Positions 36,678 to 39,397 of a DNA stretch of 39,397 bases are shown piece after piece. The DNA is from Melioribacter roseus (GTDB lineage: Bacteria > Bacteroidota > Ignavibacteria > Ignavibacteriales > Melioribacteraceae), in assembly GCA_020726285.1 (NCBI GenBank), contig DYSW01000011.1:4508-43904 (forward strand), in the 5' to 3' direction. Made by a program: the position numbers and the translations under genes. The first letter of the stretch is position 1, and each line of letters opens with the position of its first letter. The notes beneath the pieces are model-generated. The model was not told the DNA's origin and did not search any database. It saw nothing but the letters and a program-made list of their open reading frames with translations.

Positions 36678-38471
36678 ATGAAGAATTTTAGAAATTTTTG
36701 CATTGTTGCACATATAGATCATGGAAAATCCACAATAGCTGATGGCTTGTTAGAATTTACTGGAACAATTTCCCAACGCGAAGCTAAAAATCAGCTTTTA
36801 GATGATTTAGATTTAGAAAGAGAACGCGGAATCACAATAAAATCACACGCAATTCAAATGAACTATAAGTCAATTGCTGGCGATGAATACGTATTAAATT
36901 TAATTGATACTCCCGGACACGTAGATTTTACATACGAAGTTTCACGATCACTTGCCGCTTGCGAAGGTGCACTTCTTGTTGTAGATGCAGCACAAGGTGT
37001 TGAAGCTCAAACAATAAGCAATCTTTATCTTGCTTTTGATGCTGGGTTAGAAATAATTCCAGTTTTAAATAAAATTGATTTACCAAGTGCACAAGTGGAA
37101 GTTGTATCAAAACAAATTATGGATTTAATTGGTTGCAAGAAGGAAGACATTATTCACGCAAGTGCTAAAGAACGAATTGGAATTCATGAAATTCTAGAAG
37201 CAGTTGTTGAAAAAGTTCCCCCACCGGATGGCAACCCTGAAGCTCCGGTTCAAGCATTAATATTTGATTCAATTTTCGATTCGTACCGCGGGGCAATAGC
37301 ATACATCCGAGTAAAAAATGGAACACTCCGAACGAAAGATCAAATCAAGTTTTTTGCACACAATAGAACTTTTCTGGCAGAAGAAATTGGAATTCTCGGA
37401 TTAAAGAAAATTCCACAAAAAGAAATTTCAGCTGGAAATGTTGGATATGTTATTGGCAGTATTAAAGACGTTCACGACACAAAAGTTGGCGATACAATAA
37501 CTACATTTAAAAACTCAGCTAAAAATCCTCTTCCTGGTTATCAAGTAATAAAACCAATGGTATATTCTGGGCTTTATCCAACAAACACTGAAGATTTTGA
37601 AGATTTACGCGATGCTTTAGAAAAATTTAGACTAAATGATTCGGCTTTGGTTTACACTCCTGAAACATCTGCAGCATTGGGTTTTGGATTCCGTTGCGGT
37701 TTTTTGGGAATGTTGCATATGGAAATTGTGCAAGAAAGATTGGAACGTGAATACAATCAGAGTATAGTTACAACTTTACCAAACGTTGAATATATTATCT
37801 ATAAAAAAAATGGAACTCAACTAATTGTTGATAACCCAGCTGATATGCCAAATGTTATGGAAATTGAGAGAATTGAAGAACCATATATTAAAGCACAAAT
37901 TGTTACACCAAGCGATTATGTTGGTAGTTTGATGAAATTAGCTATGGATAAACGAGGAATCTATAAAAATACGAGTTATCTTGATCCAACTAGAGCAGAT
38001 TTGCAATATGAATTTCCTCTTTCCGAAGTGATTTTTGATTTTTATGATAAATTAAAATCAATTTCTCGTGGTTATGCTTCTTTAGATTATGAATTTATCG
38101 GATACCGACCTTCTGATTTAGTGAAACTTGATATAATGTTAAATGGCGATACTGTAGATTCGCTATCGGTAATTGTTCACCGAGAAAAAGCTTTCGATTG
38201 GGGCAAAAAAGTTACCGCAAAATTAAAAGAATTAATCCCGCGTCAATTATTTGAAATAGCTATTCAAGCTTCAATTGGGAACAAAGTTATAGCTAGAACA
38301 AATATAAAAGCTATGCGAAAAAATGTTCTTGCAAAATGTTATGGTGGCGATATCACCCGAAAACGTAAACTTCTTGAAAAACAAAAAGAAGGAAAAAAAC
38401 GTATGAAACAAGTTGGAAATATCGAGATACCTCAAGAAGCGTTTCTATCTATACTTCAAATTGATGATTAA
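36678..38471 (+). CDS. lepA: elongation factor 4 (LepA)
   Basis: The ribosome-associated translational GTPase EF4. Its 597 residues are normal length. G1 is AHIDHGKST (11-19), followed by [11 protein letters not shown] (switch I), DTPGHVDF with His81, NKIDLP (131-136) and the EF-G-like domains II, III and V. The LepA C-terminal domain has [17 protein letters not shown] and the basic end [32 protein letters not shown]. lepB follows, the classical lepA-lepB pair. Confidence 0.99.
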   Translation: MKNFRNFCIVAHIDHGKSTIADGLLEFTGTISQREAKNQLLDDLDLERERGITIKSHAIQMNYKSIAGDEYVLNLIDTPGHVDFTYEVSRSLAACEGALLVVDAAQGVEAQTISNLYLAFDAGLEIIPVLNKIDLPSAQVEVVSKQIMDLIGCKKEDIIHASAKERIGIHEILEAVVEKVPPPDGNPEAPVQALIFDSIFDSYRGAIAYIRVKNGTLRTKDQIKFFAHNRTFLAEEIGILGLKKIPQKEISAGNVGYVIGSIKDVHDTKVGDTITTFKNSAKNPLPGYQVIKPMVYSGLYPTNTEDFEDLRDALEKFRLNDSALVYTPETSAALGFGFRCGFLGMLHMEIVQERLEREYNQSIVTTLPNVEYIIYKKNGTQLIVDNPADMPNVMEIERIEEPYIKAQIVTPSDYVGSLMKLAMDKRGIYKNTSYLDPTRADLQYEFPLSEVIFDFYDKLKSISRGYASLDYEFIGYRPSDLVKLDIMLNGDTVDSLSVIVHREKAFDWGKKVTAKLKELIPRQLFEIAIQASIGNKVIARTNIKAMRKNVLAKCYGGDITRKRKLLEKQKEGKKRMKQVGNIEIPQEAFLSILQIDD

Positions 38472-38484
38472 AAAAGAGAAACTA

Positions 38485-39348
38485 ATGAACTTAAAACGAA
38501 TATTAATCTCCATCAAAAACCTATTAATTATTGTTATTGCAGCGATATTAATTAAATCTTTTATTTTGGAAACATCAAAAATTCCAACTGGTTCAATGGA
38601 AAAAACAATTCTTGTAGGTGATTTTCTATTTGTAAATAAATTTATTTACGGTTCTTCATCTCCAAGAAATATCCCATATACTGACATACGTTTGCCTTAT
38701 TTCAAAGTTCCAGGAATACGTGAACCCGAAAGATTTGATATTGTTGTATTCGATTATCCTGGCGATAGAGATGCATTAATTTCAACAACAGTAATGAGTT
38801 ATGTAAAAAGATTAATCGCTTTACCTGGCGATACTTTGGAAATTAAAAACCAAGTTGTATTTGTTAACGGAAAAGAAATCTGGATTCCACCTTACATTCA
38901 ATATAAAAAACAAATGCCAATTCCTGCTGGTTTTTCGATGCCATACATTTTTCCAAGGAATTCTGGTTGGAATGAAGATAATTACGGACCGCTTGTCATT
39001 CCCAAAAAAGGTAATATTGTTAATTTAACACTCGATAATATTGAAACTTACAGAACTTTAATCAACCGCCACTACGGAAGAAATGTAGTAACAATTTATG
39101 GGGACAAAATTAAAATTGATGGAGAAATTGCCGAAACTTTTACAATTCCGCAAGATTTTTACTTTATGATGGGCGATAACAGAGATGATAGTGCTGATAG
39201 CAGATTTTGGGGATTTGTACCTCGAGAAAATATTGTTGGTCAGGCGTGGATGATTTATTGGTCGTGGCCACAAGAAATTCCATTTTCAGATCCTATCGGT
39301 TTATTTAATTCTATTCGCTGGAGCAGAATCGGTAGAGTTGTTAATTAA
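38485..39348 (+). CDS. lepB: signal peptidase I
   Basis: The membrane serine-lysine protease that removes signal peptides. From ATG 38485 it has 287 residues: TM near 10-28, the box B IPTGSMEKTILVGDFLFVNKF with Ser37, box D YVKRLIALPGD with Lys108, and box E GDNRDDSADSRFWGFV. The C-terminal half includes an extra loop around PYIFPRNSGWNEDNYGPL, as in the longer Bacteroidota enzymes. I choose 38485 because it lies 13 bases after the lepA stop and is preceded by GAG. An open frame reaches back into lepA (38413, and an ATG at 38464), but the family usually starts just before the TM. Confidence 0.96.
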   Translation: MNLKRILISIKNLLIIVIAAILIKSFILETSKIPTGSMEKTILVGDFLFVNKFIYGSSSPRNIPYTDIRLPYFKVPGIREPERFDIVVFDYPGDRDALISTTVMSYVKRLIALPGDTLEIKNQVVFVNGKEIWIPPYIQYKKQMPIPAGFSMPYIFPRNSGWNEDNYGPLVIPKKGNIVNLTLDNIETYRTLINRHYGRNVVTIYGDKIKIDGEIAETFTIPQDFYFMMGDNRDDSADSRFWGFVPRENIVGQAWMIYWSWPQEIPFSDPIGLFNSIRWSRIGRVVN

Positions 39349-39397
39349 TATAAAGAAGTGGAATTGAATTTAGCGACTATTTTGAAGAAGTAAATAA
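39349..39397. other. window end after lepB
   Basis: The last 49 bases contain no recognisable start of a gene: a GTG-initiated frame here stops at once, and another open frame lacks a start codon. No terminator hairpin was seen, so the transcript may continue. Confidence 0.5.

Noticed and set aside
38413-38484. Longer N-terminus of signal peptidase I reaching into lepA
   Set aside because: It would overlap lepA by 59 bases and add a basic stretch before the TM not expected in the family; ATG 38485 fits better.

Overview
The window is AT-rich, gene-dense bacterial chromosome carrying mostly housekeeping genes. Several things suggest a Bacteroidota/Chlorobiota/Ignavibacteria-type organism. GroEL ends in a GGM-rich tail, and there is a 977-residue DUF2723 GT-C membrane protein. 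The Wzc-type BY-kinase is a single chain, lipoproteins are numerous, and some genes are preceded by TAnnTTTG-like elements of the kind used in Bacteroidota. I favour Ignavibacteria or a relative, but this is inference from protein character and not from a marker-gene tree. No rRNA, tRNA, CRISPR array, insertion sequence, integrase or phage gene was recognised. No gene-free stretch exceeds 300 bases; the largest is 36434-36677.

Layout. At 1-347 (minus) is the 5' part of an ATP-type PEP carboxykinase gene that looks internally deleted and frameshifted. At 404-1328 (minus) an alkyltransferase-like protein overlaps a true O6-methylguanine-DNA methyltransferase. At 1380-3466 is groES-groEL, with a near-perfect CIRCE operator over its promoter and a bidirectional terminator. 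From 10031 down to 3488 (minus) runs a tightly packed eight-gene run: ybaB, recR, two NTF2-like lipoproteins, ftsX, a minimal SLBB export protein, a Wzc-like polysaccharide co-polymerase/tyrosine kinase and a UDP-glucuronate decarboxylase. This joins recombination housekeeping to envelope and polysaccharide functions.

From 10140 to 15770 (plus) are psd-pssA-purS-purQ (phosphatidylethanolamine and FGAM synthesis), sucD with an unusual lysine-rich tail, ndk behind a leader with two mutually exclusive hairpins, a Nudix hydrolase in the same frame as ndk, and a secreted CBM20-esterase. From 29527 down to 15775 (minus) lie two long runs and the pyrG pair: pyrG with a TPR protein; purC-DUF971-pgsA-pgpA-cinA; and recA-recX-acyl-CoA dehydrogenase-guaB-glycosyltransferase-purD. 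At 29624-33509 (minus) a small unknown protein, a methyltransferase and the DUF2723 protein form one unit ending in a strong terminator. At 33573-35366 two glycosyltransferase genes diverge. From 35404 to the end (plus) are an FKBP lipoprotein, a cupin, lepA and lepB.

How they work together. Purine genes (purS, purQ, purC, purD, guaB) are scattered among phospholipid (psd, pssA, pgsA, pgpA), DNA repair (ogt, recR, recA, recX) and polysaccharide genes, with many 1-4 bp start/stop overlaps that imply translational coupling. No classical defence or mobile system is present. The points most worth a second look are the broken pckA, the SucD lysine tail with the ndk leader and ndk/Nudix junction, the minimal SLBB protein between ftsX and wzc, and the lineage-type promoter elements.
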